This document shows, piece by piece, positions 51,872 through 60,511 of a stretch of DNA of 64,000 bases (position 1 is its first letter; each line of letters starts with the position of its first letter). Made by a program: the position numbers and the translations under genes. This DNA comes from Sphingosinithalassobacter tenebrarum. Its GTDB lineage: Bacteria > Pseudomonadota > Alphaproteobacteria > Sphingomonadales > Sphingomonadaceae. The notes under the pieces are model-generated. The model made no database searches. It was not told the origin of the DNA and saw nothing but the letters and a program-made list of their open reading frames with translations. The stretch lies in NCBI RefSeq assembly GCF_011057975.1, contig NZ_CP049109.1, positions 2,697,001 to 2,761,000 of the forward strand. The letters are read 5' to 3'.

Positions 51872-52741
51872 ATGGAGAGCGATACTTCCGCCGGGAACGG
51901 CGTCGAACTGCTGCGCTTTCGCGGCACCGATGTGGAGCTGGTGGCCGATGCGACGGGGCCGGAGGACGGCATGCCGATCCTCTTCCTGCACGGCAGCGGC
52001 CAGACGCGGCAGAGCTGGGGCAAGGCGCTGCACGAAGCGGCGAAGCGCGGCTATCGCGCGATCTCGCTCGACATGCGCGGTCATGGCGACAGCGGCTGGG
52101 CGCCCGACGGCGCCTATTCGCTCGACGCATTCGCGGACGATTTGATCGAAGTGCTCAGGCAATTGCCGCAGCCGGCCGTGGTGGTCGGCGCGTCGCTGGG
52201 CGGGCTTACCGGCATGCTGATCGCGGGCGAACATGCCGAGCGGCTGCGCGCGCTGATCCTGGTCGACATCACCGCCAAGGTGGAGATGGAAGGCGCGCGC
52301 GAAGTGGTCGATTTCATGGGCTCCGCCGAGGACGGCTTCGCCTCGCTCGAGGAAGCCGCCGACGCGGTCGCCGCCTATCTGCCGCACCGGCCGCGCCCCA
52401 AGGATACCAGCGGCCTCGCGCGCAACCTGCGGCAGCGGGGCGGACGCTGGTACTGGCATTGGGACCCGGCGTTCATGAACATGAACAGGATTCCCACCGA
52501 GGAAGGCCCGCCGCCGCACGACCTGCCCGCCGCCGCGCGGCAGATCACCGTGCCCACCCTGCTCGTCCGCGGCGGGCGCAGCCGCATCGTCAGCGACGAA
52601 GGCGCGAAGGAGTTTCTCGAGCTCGTCCCGCACGCCGAATATGCCGACATCGCCGGCGCACATCACATGGTGGCAGGCGACGCCAACGATGCATTCAACG
52701 ACGCCGTGTTCGGATTTGTGGACAAGCTGGCGGGGGAATAG
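51872..52741 (+). CDS. alpha/beta hydrolase
   Basis: A 289-residue soluble hydrolase. LFLHGSGQTRQSW holds the oxyanion hole, VVGASLGGLTG the nucleophile serine, and GAHHMVAGD the histidine. It looks like meta-cleavage-product or haloalkane-type hydrolases by overall pattern. It is divergent from the Rieske oxygenase with about 165 bp between starts, suggesting shared control. Confidence 0.87.
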   Translation: MESDTSAGNGVELLRFRGTDVELVADATGPEDGMPILFLHGSGQTRQSWGKALHEAAKRGYRAISLDMRGHGDSGWAPDGAYSLDAFADDLIEVLRQLPQPAVVVGASLGGLTGMLIAGEHAERLRALILVDITAKVEMEGAREVVDFMGSAEDGFASLEEAADAVAAYLPHRPRPKDTSGLARNLRQRGGRWYWHWDPAFMNMNRIPTEEGPPPHDLPAAARQITVPTLLVRGGRSRIVSDEGAKEFLELVPHAEYADIAGAHHMVAGDANDAFNDAVFGFVDKLAGE

Positions 52742-52768
52742 CGAGCGCCCCCAGGCCAACACCCGGCT

Positions 52769-52860
52769 CGTCATGCTGAACTCGTTTCAGCATCCACCGT
52801 GCCACAAGCGATGTCCGTGCAAGTGGATGCGTGGACCCTGAAACAAGCTCAGGGTGACGA
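52769..52860. repeat. family D inverted repeat, copy 3
   Basis: Arms CGTCATGCTGAACTCGTTTC and the inverted TGAAACAAGCTCAGGGTGAC with the shared CACAAGCGATGTCCGTGCAA middle. It lies between the convergent hydrolase and SDR genes and would form a long transcript hairpin. Confidence 0.8.
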
Positions 52861-52887
52861 TGTCTTTGATTGGTGAGCGCGCGCGCC

Positions 52888-53559
52888 TCAGACCCGCCCG
52901 GTAACCGGCACCAGCGCCCCGGTCATGTCGCTCGCACCCTCGGACAGCAGGAACGCGATCACCTGCGCCAGCTTTTCCGGCGATACCCAGTCGCCGAAAT
53001 CGGCGTCGGGCATATCGGCGCGGTTGGTTGGCGTGTCGATGATGCTCGGCAGCACCGCGTTGACGCGCACCCCTTCGCCCTTCAGCTCCTCGGCGAGCGC
53101 TTCGGTGAGGCGCATCACGCCGGACTTGGACGCCCCATAGGCGCCCATTCCCATCCCCGCCTTCACTGCACCTGCGGCACCGATATTGACGATCGCGCCC
53201 TGCGCCTGGCGCAGCATCGGCAGCAACGCGCGGGTCGTCACGACAGCGGTCTTGACGTTCATCGTGTACATCCGGTCCCAGCTTGCCAGCGCGCCGTCGG
53301 CCAGTGTTTCCCAGACGAAGCCACCCGCGATGTTGACCAGCGCGTCGAGCGCGCCGACTTCGCCGCGGATGCGATCGGCGGCGGCGGTCATCGCGGCTTC
53401 GTCGGTCAGGTCGACACCGCCCAGCGCGAGCGCGACGCCCTCACCCGGCACGTCGGCCAGATCGATGCCGACGACGTTCCAGCCCGCCTCGGCGAGCACG
53501 GCGATGGTCTTGCTGCCCAGCGCGCCCGCGGCTCCGGTTACGGCGACGGTCTTGGTCAT
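52888..53559 (-). CDS. short-chain dehydrogenase/reductase
   Basis: A 223-residue classical SDR. The NAD(P)-binding glycines are GAAGALGSK, NIAGG is the second motif, and the YGASK site has catalytic Tyr and Lys with the Ser region in VNIGAAGA lacking the usual serine spacing. It follows the MFS transporter gene by 22 bp and is probably co-transcribed with it. Confidence 0.87.
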   Translation of the reverse strand: MTKTVAVTGAAGALGSKTIAVLAEAGWNVVGIDLADVPGEGVALALGGVDLTDEAAMTAAADRIRGEVGALDALVNIAGGFVWETLADGALASWDRMYTMNVKTAVVTTRALLPMLRQAQGAIVNIGAAGAVKAGMGMGAYGASKSGVMRLTEALAEELKGEGVRVNAVLPSIIDTPTNRADMPDADFGDWVSPEKLAQVIAFLLSEGASDMTGALVPVTGRV

Positions 53560-53580
53560 GCGGATCTCTCCTGAAATGGG

Positions 53581-55254
53581 TTAGTTCGGATAGACAGTGA
53601 TCGGATCGATATGCGGATCGGGCGTATCCGCCCTCCAGCGGACCGAACCGAACGGCCGTTCGAGCCGGCGCCGGACGCGCGAAGGCTCGGTGATATAGGC
53701 ATTGACCGCTTCCTGCAGCGCGCGATCCGCCTCGGTAAAGCGCTCACGCAGGCGGAGATAATCCGCCCAGGTGGGACAGTGATAGCGCTCGGTCCATTGC
53801 TCCGGGTCGGCAATGTCGCGCGCGATCGACCAGTCGAACGCGCCGTTGCGTTTGCGCGCGCGCATCAGGTCGCGCATCGCATTGTAGAAATTGCGCGCTT
53901 CGGCCGGATCGACGCGATAGTCGATCTCGACCACCACCGGCCCCGAACGCGGGGTGAGCGCCAGCGCGACTTCGGGTTCATGGGCAAGCTCGATCGTCTC
54001 GAGCTCGTCATTGCCGACGCGCGGAACCGGCAGGATGAAGCCGATCGCGACCGAGGCGATCGTCAGCACGCCCGACACGACCATCGCCTCGCCGACGCCG
54101 AGTTGATTCGCCACCGCGCCCCAGATCGCCGCGCCGAACGCGATGCCGCCGGTCAGCGCCGACTGGAACCAGGAAAGCGCGCGCGCCGTCACCCAGCGCG
54201 GCGCCGAAAGCTGCACGCCGACATTGAGCAGCGAAATGAGCAGCATCCACGCCGCCCCCGACACACCCATTGCAAGACAGGTGATGATCATCGAGTGGCT
54301 GAGCCCCATCACGATCACGGCAATGCCGCTGACGATCGCGCAGAGCGCTACGGCGGTTTCCGCCTTGAGCTTTTCACGGACGTTGCTGGTGGTCAGTGCG
54401 CCCGCCACCGCGCCGACGCCATAGACGCCGAGCAGCACGCCGTAGGTGCCTGCGGTGCCGTTCAGCATCTCGCGCGCGATGATCGGCGTCAGCGCCGCCA
54501 CCGATGCGCCGACCAGTCCGAAGATCAGCGCGCGAATGAGGACGGTGCGGATCGGCGGCGAATGGATCGCATAGCGCGCACCCGCGACGATCGCGCGGTC
54601 CATCCGCTCGGGCGGGAGCCGCGAAGGAACCTGCGGGCGGCGCCAGAGGAAGAAGGAAAAGAGTAGCGGAATATAGCAGACCGCGTTCACCCCGAACGCG
54701 GCTTTCGCGCCGAGCACCATCACGATCACGCCGCCGATCGCGGGGCCGAAACTGCGCGCGACATTGTAGCTGATCGACCCCAGCGCGACGGCGGCGGGAA
54801 GCTGATCGGGCGTCACCTGCTCGCGGATCGAAGCCTGCCAGGCAGGCGCATAGAGCGCCACGCCCGCGCCGATCAGCGCACAGAAGCCGAGCAGCATCCA
54901 CGGGCTGATGGCACCCGAATAGGCGAGCAGGGTGAGCGTGCCTGCGCTCGCCACGGCAAAGGCGAGCCCGGCCATCGCCACCTTGCGGCGATCGAACATG
55001 TCCGCGATAGCGCCGGCGGGCACTGCCACCAGCATCAGCGGCAGCATCAGCGCGGTCTGCACCAGCGCGACCATGTCCGCCGAATCATTGGTGAGCCGCG
55101 CCATTTCCCATGCCGCGCCGACACCGAGGATCAGCTGCCCGAAATTGGACAGCAGGCTGCTCGACCAGATGCGCCGGAACACCGGCTGACGCAGCGGTGC
55201 GAAGGCACCGATATCGGGCTTCGCCTCCACTGCGTCGGCGGCGTCAGTCGACAT
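53581..55254 (-). CDS. MFS transporter with soluble C-terminal domain
   Basis: A 557-residue permease of the MFS_3 (enterobactin-exporter-like) group. About 12 helices lie in residues 20-410, with the cytoplasmic loop ADMFDRRKVAMAG as the family A motif. Residues about 430-557 are a soluble domain with a ferredoxin-like monooxygenase (ABM-type) look, known from several MFS_3 proteins. It is coupled with the Gfo/Idh oxidoreductase (11-bp overlap) and the SDR gene, pointing to uptake or export of the pathway's substrate. Confidence 0.88.
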   Translation of the reverse strand: MSTDAADAVEAKPDIGAFAPLRQPVFRRIWSSSLLSNFGQLILGVGAAWEMARLTNDSADMVALVQTALMLPLMLVAVPAGAIADMFDRRKVAMAGLAFAVASAGTLTLLAYSGAISPWMLLGFCALIGAGVALYAPAWQASIREQVTPDQLPAAVALGSISYNVARSFGPAIGGVIVMVLGAKAAFGVNAVCYIPLLFSFFLWRRPQVPSRLPPERMDRAIVAGARYAIHSPPIRTVLIRALIFGLVGASVAALTPIIAREMLNGTAGTYGVLLGVYGVGAVAGALTTSNVREKLKAETAVALCAIVSGIAVIVMGLSHSMIITCLAMGVSGAAWMLLISLLNVGVQLSAPRWVTARALSWFQSALTGGIAFGAAIWGAVANQLGVGEAMVVSGVLTIASVAIGFILPVPRVGNDELETIELAHEPEVALALTPRSGPVVVEIDYRVDPAEARNFYNAMRDLMRARKRNGAFDWSIARDIADPEQWTERYHCPTWADYLRLRERFTEADRALQEAVNAYITEPSRVRRRLERPFGSVRWRADTPDPHIDPITVYPN

Positions 55255-56347
55255 CGTCGACCTTTACCCAGCGGCGCGATTCGGACGAGCGGCGCGCCGC
55301 TTCGAGTACGCGCTCGACGGCCCATGCCTGCCCGAAATCGGGTGCGGGCGTTGCCGTGCCTTCGATCGCGCGAACCATGTTCTGCATCGAAATCGCCATG
55401 CCGTGCGATGCTTCGACCGGCACGTTGGGGGCGATATCGATCCCCTCGGGACGCATCAGCTCGTCGGGAATCTCGACCGGCTCGATCGTCCGCTCGCCCA
55501 GCTTGCCGGCATGAAGCGTGGTGCCGAGGCTGGTGGGAAAGCTCGGCGCGGACATCACCATGCGCCCGCCGCTGCCGAACAGATCGACATGGAACCCGCG
55601 CCCGACCGTGGCGCTCCACGAAATCTGGACCTGGAGCAGCATGCCGGTGCGGAAACGCACCAGCAGATTGGCGTAATCATTGTTCTGCGGCGTCACCGTC
55701 GATCCGTCGGGGAAGCGCCATTCCTTGAGCAGTTGCGAATCGTCGGCCATCACTTCGTCGACCTCGCCGAGCAGCGAAACGAGCATGTGCAGCATGTGGC
55801 TGCCCAGATTGCGCATCGCCGAAACGCCATGCCCGCCCTCTGCGAACCAGTTGTACGGGAAAGCCGGGTGCGGCGTGTTGAACAGCCCCAGATTGAAGAT
55901 GCAGTTGCCGCCGAAGGGCTGACCGAGGAACCCGTCGTCGATCATCCGCTTGGCCATGCGCGGCGCGGGCAGCCATTGCGAATAGGCGTCGACGATCGCG
56001 ACGCTTTCGCTGCCTTTCCACGCGCGATGCAGCGCCCGGGCGCGATCGACGTCCGCCGAAAAGGGAATGCCGTTATAGATGTGCTTCTTCGCCGCCAGCG
56101 CGGCGAGCACCATCGAATGGCGGATGCTGGGCCGGGTGCCGATGTCGATGATGTCGATATCGGGATCGGCGATCATTTCCTCCGCGTTCCAGAAGGCGCG
56201 GGGAAAGCCGAATCGCTCGGCTGCGGCCTCTGCCGTTTCCTGACGCGAGGTACAGATCGCCGTGACTTCGACCCCCGGCAATGCGCGCCACGCGGGAAGA
56301 TGCGCGACCGCGCCCCAATTTGCACTGATGATGCCAACTTTCGGCAC
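55244..56347 (-). CDS. Gfo/Idh/MocA-family oxidoreductase
   Basis: A 367-residue NAD(P)-dependent oxidoreductase. The Rossmann start is VGIISANWGAVAHLPAW, the second segment is CTSRQETAEAAAERFGFP, and the family's EKP-type site reads YNGIPFSADVDRA here, lacking the usual Lys-Pro. The GTG start has GGAGGGG five bases upstream. It heads the operon with the MFS and SDR genes. Confidence 0.87.
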   Translation of the reverse strand: MPKVGIISANWGAVAHLPAWRALPGVEVTAICTSRQETAEAAAERFGFPRAFWNAEEMIADPDIDIIDIGTRPSIRHSMVLAALAAKKHIYNGIPFSADVDRARALHRAWKGSESVAIVDAYSQWLPAPRMAKRMIDDGFLGQPFGGNCIFNLGLFNTPHPAFPYNWFAEGGHGVSAMRNLGSHMLHMLVSLLGEVDEVMADDSQLLKEWRFPDGSTVTPQNNDYANLLVRFRTGMLLQVQISWSATVGRGFHVDLFGSGGRMVMSAPSFPTSLGTTLHAGKLGERTIEPVEIPDELMRPEGIDIAPNVPVEASHGMAISMQNMVRAIEGTATPAPDFGQAWAVERVLEAARRSSESRRWVKVDDVD

Positions 56348-56573
56348 GAACCCCTCCTTAGCTACAGTATCGCCCGGCGATGAATCGCCGCCGCGCCGGC
56401 TCCTAATGAAAGGAAGCAGCCGCCAAGCCGATGCACCAGCAAAAAATGATCGGCAGGGCGATGCCTCCCGACGCGCCCTTGCTTGCAACCGGGCGCCCGG
56501 CCTTCGATAGCATTTCGAACGCAAATGCAGCACCGGTGCCGTAAAAAAATGCGCCACCGAACCGGAGGATGGA

Positions 56574-57830
56574 ATGCCCGAAGCCTATATCATCGACGCC
56601 GTCCGCACGCCCCGCGCCATCGGCAAACCCGGCAAGGGCGCCTATTCGGGCATGCACCCCCAGCATCTCGCCGCCACGGTGCTGAAGGCGCTCAAGGACC
56701 GCAACGATATCGACACGAAGGATGTCGACGACGTGATCTGGGGCACCAGCGCGCAATTCGGGCTTCAGGGCGGCGATATGGGCCGCATGGCCGCGCTCGA
56801 CGCGGGCTATGATCCGATGGTCAGCGGCGTGACGCTCGATCGCTTCTGCGGCAGCGGCCTGACCGCGACCAATTTCGCCGCGGGGCAGATCCTTTCGGGC
56901 ATGGAAGACGTCGTCGTTTCCGGCGGCACCGAAATGATGTCGCATGTCACCAGCTATGGCATGGAGTTGCGCGCCGCGAAGCTGAACACGCCGGGCGGCC
57001 TGGGCACCGGCAACATGCGCCTGGCCGAGAAATATCCGCAGTCGAACCAGGGCGTGTGCGCCGATGCGATCGCCGCCATTGCGGGCATTACGCGCGCCGA
57101 TCTGGATGCATTCGGCGTCGAAAGCCAGCGCCGCGCCGCTCTCGCGATGGCCGAGGGCCGGTTCGACAAGTCGCTGGTGCCGGTGATCGCCGACGACGGC
57201 ACGGTGATCCTCGACAAGGAGCAATATCCGCGCCCGGGCACGACGATCGAGACGCTCGCCGAAATGAAGCCCGCATTCGAAGCGATCGCCGACATGCCAT
57301 CGATGCCCGGCGGGCCGACTTTCCGTCAGCTGGTCAACAAGGTCTATCCCGATCTCGATATCCAGCCGCTCCACCATGTCGGCACGTCGTCCGGCGTGGT
57401 CGACGGCGCGGCTGCGCTGCTGCTCGCATCGAAGGACTATGCCGACAAACATGGCTGGAAACCGCGTGCGAAGATCGTCGCGATGGCCAATATGGGCGGC
57501 GACCCGACGCTGATGCTCGACGCACCGGTGCCGGCGGCAAAGAAAATCCTTGCGAAGGCAGGCCTTACCCCCGACGATATCGACCTGTGGGAAGTCAATG
57601 AGGCTTTCGCCGTGGTGGTGGAGAAATTCATCCGCGAGCTCGGCATCGACCGCGAGAAGATCAACGTCAACGGCGGCGCCATCGCGCTGGGCCATCCCAT
57701 CGGGGCGACGGGCGCGGTGCTGATCGGCACGGTCGTCGACGAACTCGAGCGGCAAGGGCTGAAGCGCGGACTGATCACCATGTGCGCGGCGGGCGGCATG
57801 GCGCCGGCAATCATTATCGAGCGCGTGTAA
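56574..57830 (+). CDS. acetyl-CoA C-acyltransferase (thiolase)
   Basis: A 418-residue thiolase. C92 in DRFCGSGL is the acylated cysteine, H374 in GHPIGATG and C404 in MCAAGGM complete the site. Degradative versus biosynthetic use cannot be told by sequence; the neighbouring SDR and acyl-CoA ligase suggest beta-oxidation. It is divergent from the oxidoreductase at 55244 and followed 25 bp on by a MarR regulator. Confidence 0.93.
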   Translation: MPEAYIIDAVRTPRAIGKPGKGAYSGMHPQHLAATVLKALKDRNDIDTKDVDDVIWGTSAQFGLQGGDMGRMAALDAGYDPMVSGVTLDRFCGSGLTATNFAAGQILSGMEDVVVSGGTEMMSHVTSYGMELRAAKLNTPGGLGTGNMRLAEKYPQSNQGVCADAIAAIAGITRADLDAFGVESQRRAALAMAEGRFDKSLVPVIADDGTVILDKEQYPRPGTTIETLAEMKPAFEAIADMPSMPGGPTFRQLVNKVYPDLDIQPLHHVGTSSGVVDGAAALLLASKDYADKHGWKPRAKIVAMANMGGDPTLMLDAPVPAAKKILAKAGLTPDDIDLWEVNEAFAVVVEKFIRELGIDREKINVNGGAIALGHPIGATGAVLIGTVVDELERQGLKRGLITMCAAGGMAPAIIIERV

Positions 57831-57855
57831 CACGCTTATCTGTGGGAGTGGTCGA

Positions 57856-58341
57856 TTGGAGACCGAACTGGCACCGGCGCACATGGACAATCCCAAGCGT
57901 GTCGTCGCGCTCAAGCTGACGATCCTTGCCCGGCAGCTGGGGCGGCGGTTCGATCAGAGTGTCGAAAATCAGGGGCTCTCGCGGGCCAAGTTCGGCGTGA
58001 TCGCCGTCGTGTCCCGCCATCCCGGCGCGACGCAGCGGCTGATCGCCGAGATACTCGAAGTCACCGAAGTCACCGCCGGGCGGCTGATCGAGCGCCTGTG
58101 CCAGGACGGCTATCTCGAACGCCGCGCCAATGAAGGCGACCGACGGGCGCATTGCGTCTATCTGACGCCTGCGGCGACGCCGGTGCTCGAACGGCTCGGC
58201 GAGATCGCATCGGAACAGGAAAACGAAGCGTTCGAAGGCATCAGCGAGGACGAGCTGGAAATGCTCGCCGGGCTGCTCGAACGGATGTCGGCCAATATCT
58301 CCGAAGCGCGCGAGGCCGAGCGCAACGCCGCCTGCGGATAA
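57856..58341 (+). CDS. MarR-family transcriptional regulator
   Basis: A 161-residue winged-helix regulator. The recognition helix is in TQRLIAEILEVTEVTAGRLI and the wing in LERRANEGDRRAHCVYLT. It starts at TTG with GGGAG nine bases upstream; an in-frame ATG at 57883 is an alternative. It sits directly after thiolase and may control the local catabolic genes in response to an aromatic or acyl-CoA ligand. Confidence 0.9.
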   Translation: METELAPAHMDNPKRVVALKLTILARQLGRRFDQSVENQGLSRAKFGVIAVVSRHPGATQRLIAEILEVTEVTAGRLIERLCQDGYLERRANEGDRRAHCVYLTPAATPVLERLGEIASEQENEAFEGISEDELEMLAGLLERMSANISEAREAERNAACG

Positions 58342-58409
58342 GCGATCGCGGAATATCGGCGCAGGAACCTTGGTCCCGCATGCGTGGCACTGCCGCGCCC
58401 GCAAAAGCG

Positions 58410-58456
58410 AAGGGCGGGCGCCGCCCCGGCAATTCGCCGGAGAGGCCCCCGCCCTT
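58410..58456. terminator. bidirectional hairpin between convergent genes
   Basis: AAGGGCGGGCGCC and GGCCCCCGCCCTT are inverted, with an inner CCGG/CCGG pair, placed between the stop codons of the MarR gene (58341) and the secreted protein (58486). There is no strong T-run. Confidence 0.45.
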
Positions 58457-58485
58457 TACATGCTCCCCCGCGGAGCTGTGTGCGA

Positions 58486-58785
58486 TCAGCGTGCGCGCGC
58501 GACGTCGGCGCGGCTCATGCTGGTGAGCAGCTTGCCGTCGGCTTCCGAAAGCGTTTCCGCCGGGATCACGACCTTCTTGCCGCGATACAGGATCTGGGCC
58601 GAGCCGTCTTCACCGACAGCATAGACCGAGCCCAGGCGACGGCCCGACGCATCATAGATCATCGTGCCTTCGGTGGCGGCGACGGCGGTGGTGGTTTCCT
58701 CGGTCGGCGTCGGATCCTGTGCCTGCGCGGCGGCGGGCGTGGCGACGGCGAGCGATGCGATAACGAGCGGCAGCAGCTTCTTCAT
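58486..58785 (-). CDS. small secreted protein
   Basis: A 99-residue protein with a signal peptide (MKKLLPLVIASLAVATPAAAQA). The mature part has GTMIYDASGRRLGSVYAVGEDG, resembling a PRC-barrel-type strand pair, then KKVVIPAETLSEADGKL. The gene is preceded by a perfect 22-bp dyad at 58836. It is a likely periplasmic protein of unknown function. Confidence 0.8.
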   Translation of the reverse strand: MKKLLPLVIASLAVATPAAAQAQDPTPTEETTTAVAATEGTMIYDASGRRLGSVYAVGEDGSAQILYRGKKVVIPAETLSEADGKLLTSMSRADVARAR

Positions 58786-58835
58786 GGGTCTTTCCTCCAG
58801 TTACTGGCAGGGCGGCCGAATCCGACTGCCCGCTA

Positions 58836-58857
58836 AATACTAAGCAAGGTTAGTATT
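58836..58857. promoter_or_regulatory. perfect inverted repeat, probable operator
   Basis: AATACTAA and its exact reverse complement TTAGTATT are separated by GCAAGG, a 22-bp dyad about 50 bp before the start of the secreted-protein gene. The layout suits a homodimeric TetR- or MarR-type repressor. The MarR gene at 57856 is a nearby candidate regulator. Confidence 0.55.
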
Positions 58858-59062
58858 GACGGAGCGAGTCGTCAAGACCTTTGCCGCACCGCAGCGAAAA
58901 AATTCCGGCATGCGCGGGCAGGCCGGAATCGTGGCAGACATTCGTTTCGAAAGCGCAAGAAGCTGTGATGCTGCGGCGCAATATAAAAAGAGCGGGCAGA
59001 CCCAAAACAGAACGGTTGAGCGGCGACTCGCTAAGCCGGCTCAGTACTCTTTGCATAGTCAC

Positions 59063-59158
59063 CGTCATCCCCGCGAAGGCGGGGATCCAGCTTCTTCTTC
59101 GAAAGGCAACGAGACTCAGCGAAAAGGCAGCTGGATTCCCGCCTTGGCGGGAATGACG
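59063..59158. repeat. GCGAAGGCGGGGAT-type inverted repeat
   Basis: CGTCATCCCCGCGAAGGCGG on the left and the inverted GATTCCCGCCTTGGCGGGAA with TGACG on the right, enclosing about 45 bp. This is a widespread palindromic unit in proteobacterial genomes. Only one copy was seen here. It lies just after the SDR stop, in the otherwise gene-free 58786-59188 stretch, the rest of which holds the operator above. Confidence 0.75.
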
Positions 59159-59188
59159 AAGTGGATGTCCGAAAGTGTGTCTCTGGCC

Positions 59189-59968
59189 TCAGCGCGGCTG
59201 CATGCGGATGCCGCCGTCGAGCCGCACCGTTTCGCCGTTCATATAACCGTTGCGGATCATTTCGAGCGCGAGGCTGGCATATTCCTCCGGCGCGCCGAGC
59301 CGCTTGGGGAAGAGCACCGAGGCGCCGAGCGCGTCGAGCATCTGCTGCGGCGCGCGCTGCATCGGCGGCGTCGCGAAAATGCCCGGCTGGATCGTCAGCA
59401 CGCGAATCGCCTCGCGCGAAAGATCGCGCGCGATCGGCAGCGTCATGCCGACAATGCCCGCCTTCGCCGCCGAATAGGCCGCCTGCCCCATCTGCCCGTC
59501 GGTCGCCGCCGCCGATGCGGTGTTCACCACCACGCCGCGTTCGCCGTCGATGGGATCGAGGGTCATCATGCCCGCTGCCGAGCGGGTGACGCAGCGGAAA
59601 GTGCCGACGGTGTTGAGCTTCAGCACCCATTCGAACTTGTCGGCCGGGAAGAATTTGATCTCGCCGGTTTCCTTGTCGCGCTTCACTGTCGGGATCGCGT
59701 TGCCGCCGCCCGCGCAAGTGACCAGCGCCCGCTCCTGCCCGTTGGCTTCGCGCGCCTTGGCGAAGGCGGCGTCGACGCTTTCGTCCGACAGCACGTCGCA
59801 TTCGCAGAAGATCGCACCGGTTTCGGCGGCGGCGGCTTCCCCGCTTTCGGGATTGAGATCGAAGATCGCGACCTTGACGCCGGCTTCACGCAGCGCCTTC
59901 ACGGTCGCCAGCCCGAGGCCCGAGGCACCGCCGGTAACGATGGCCGAAAGGGACGAATCGATGCGCAT
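59189..59968 (-). CDS. SDR-family 3-hydroxyacyl-CoA dehydrogenase-like protein
   Basis: A 259-residue classical SDR: GGASGLG (cofactor), NTASAAATDG with the catalytic Ser, and YSAAKAG with Tyr and Lys. It resembles HSD10-type 3-hydroxyacyl-CoA dehydrogenases. GGAGA stands four bases before the ATG. Divergent from the genes at 60211 onward; likely part of the same breakdown route. Confidence 0.9.
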   Translation of the reverse strand: MRIDSSLSAIVTGGASGLGLATVKALREAGVKVAIFDLNPESGEAAAAETGAIFCECDVLSDESVDAAFAKAREANGQERALVTCAGGGNAIPTVKRDKETGEIKFFPADKFEWVLKLNTVGTFRCVTRSAAGMMTLDPIDGERGVVVNTASAAATDGQMGQAAYSAAKAGIVGMTLPIARDLSREAIRVLTIQPGIFATPPMQRAPQQMLDALGASVLFPKRLGAPEEYASLALEMIRNGYMNGETVRLDGGIRMQPR

Positions 59969-60210
59969 ATGCTCTCCTGTCAGGCTATGATTTCCCGCCG
60001 GCGCCCGTCGCGGACTCACGGCTCTTGCTCCAGCCTTTGCAAAGCGCATGCGAAGCGGGCAAGCAAGGCGCGGGTGATATCGCCCTTGCGGTGCGGTTTA
60101 CATCGTTGGCGCGATGCCCCTCGGGCGGTCCCTTGCCGCCCACCCCATTGGCTGTAGTAGGCCAATGAAGAAAGCCGCGCATGCGGCGCCAAAAATGGTT
60201 TGAGGATAAT

Positions 60211-60501
60211 ATGAAGCCAGGAACCAAGCTCAAGAGCAGCGTCTGCGACACCGAAGTGATGGTGATCCGCGCGGGCGAAGGCGAAGTCGCATGCGGCGGC
60301 GCGCCGATGGTCGAGACCAAGCCCGACACGCCCGGCGAAATCGACCCGGCCTTTGCCGAGGGCACCAAGATCGGCAAGCGCTATGTCGACGCCGACAACA
60401 CGATCGAACTGCTGTGCGTGAAGGCGGGCAAGGGTTCGCTGTCGTACAACGGCGCGGCGCTCGCGCCCAAGGACGCCAAGCCGCTGCCTTCGTCGGACTG
60501 A
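60211..60501 (+). CDS. conserved three-cysteine small protein of unknown function
   Basis: A 96-residue protein with C12 (KSSVCDTEVMVIRA), C28 (VACGGAPM) and C69 (IELLCVKAGKGSLSYN). GAGGA stands before the ATG. The same type of small protein, from memory, lies next to acyl-CoA synthetase genes in actinobacteria; here it lies 10 bp before one. Cysteine placement suggests metal binding or a redox-active chaperone, but no function is known. Confidence 0.8.
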   Translation: MKPGTKLKSSVCDTEVMVIRAGEGEVACGGAPMVETKPDTPGEIDPAFAEGTKIGKRYVDADNTIELLCVKAGKGSLSYNGAALAPKDAKPLPSSD

Positions 60502-60511
60502 GCCACGCCCC

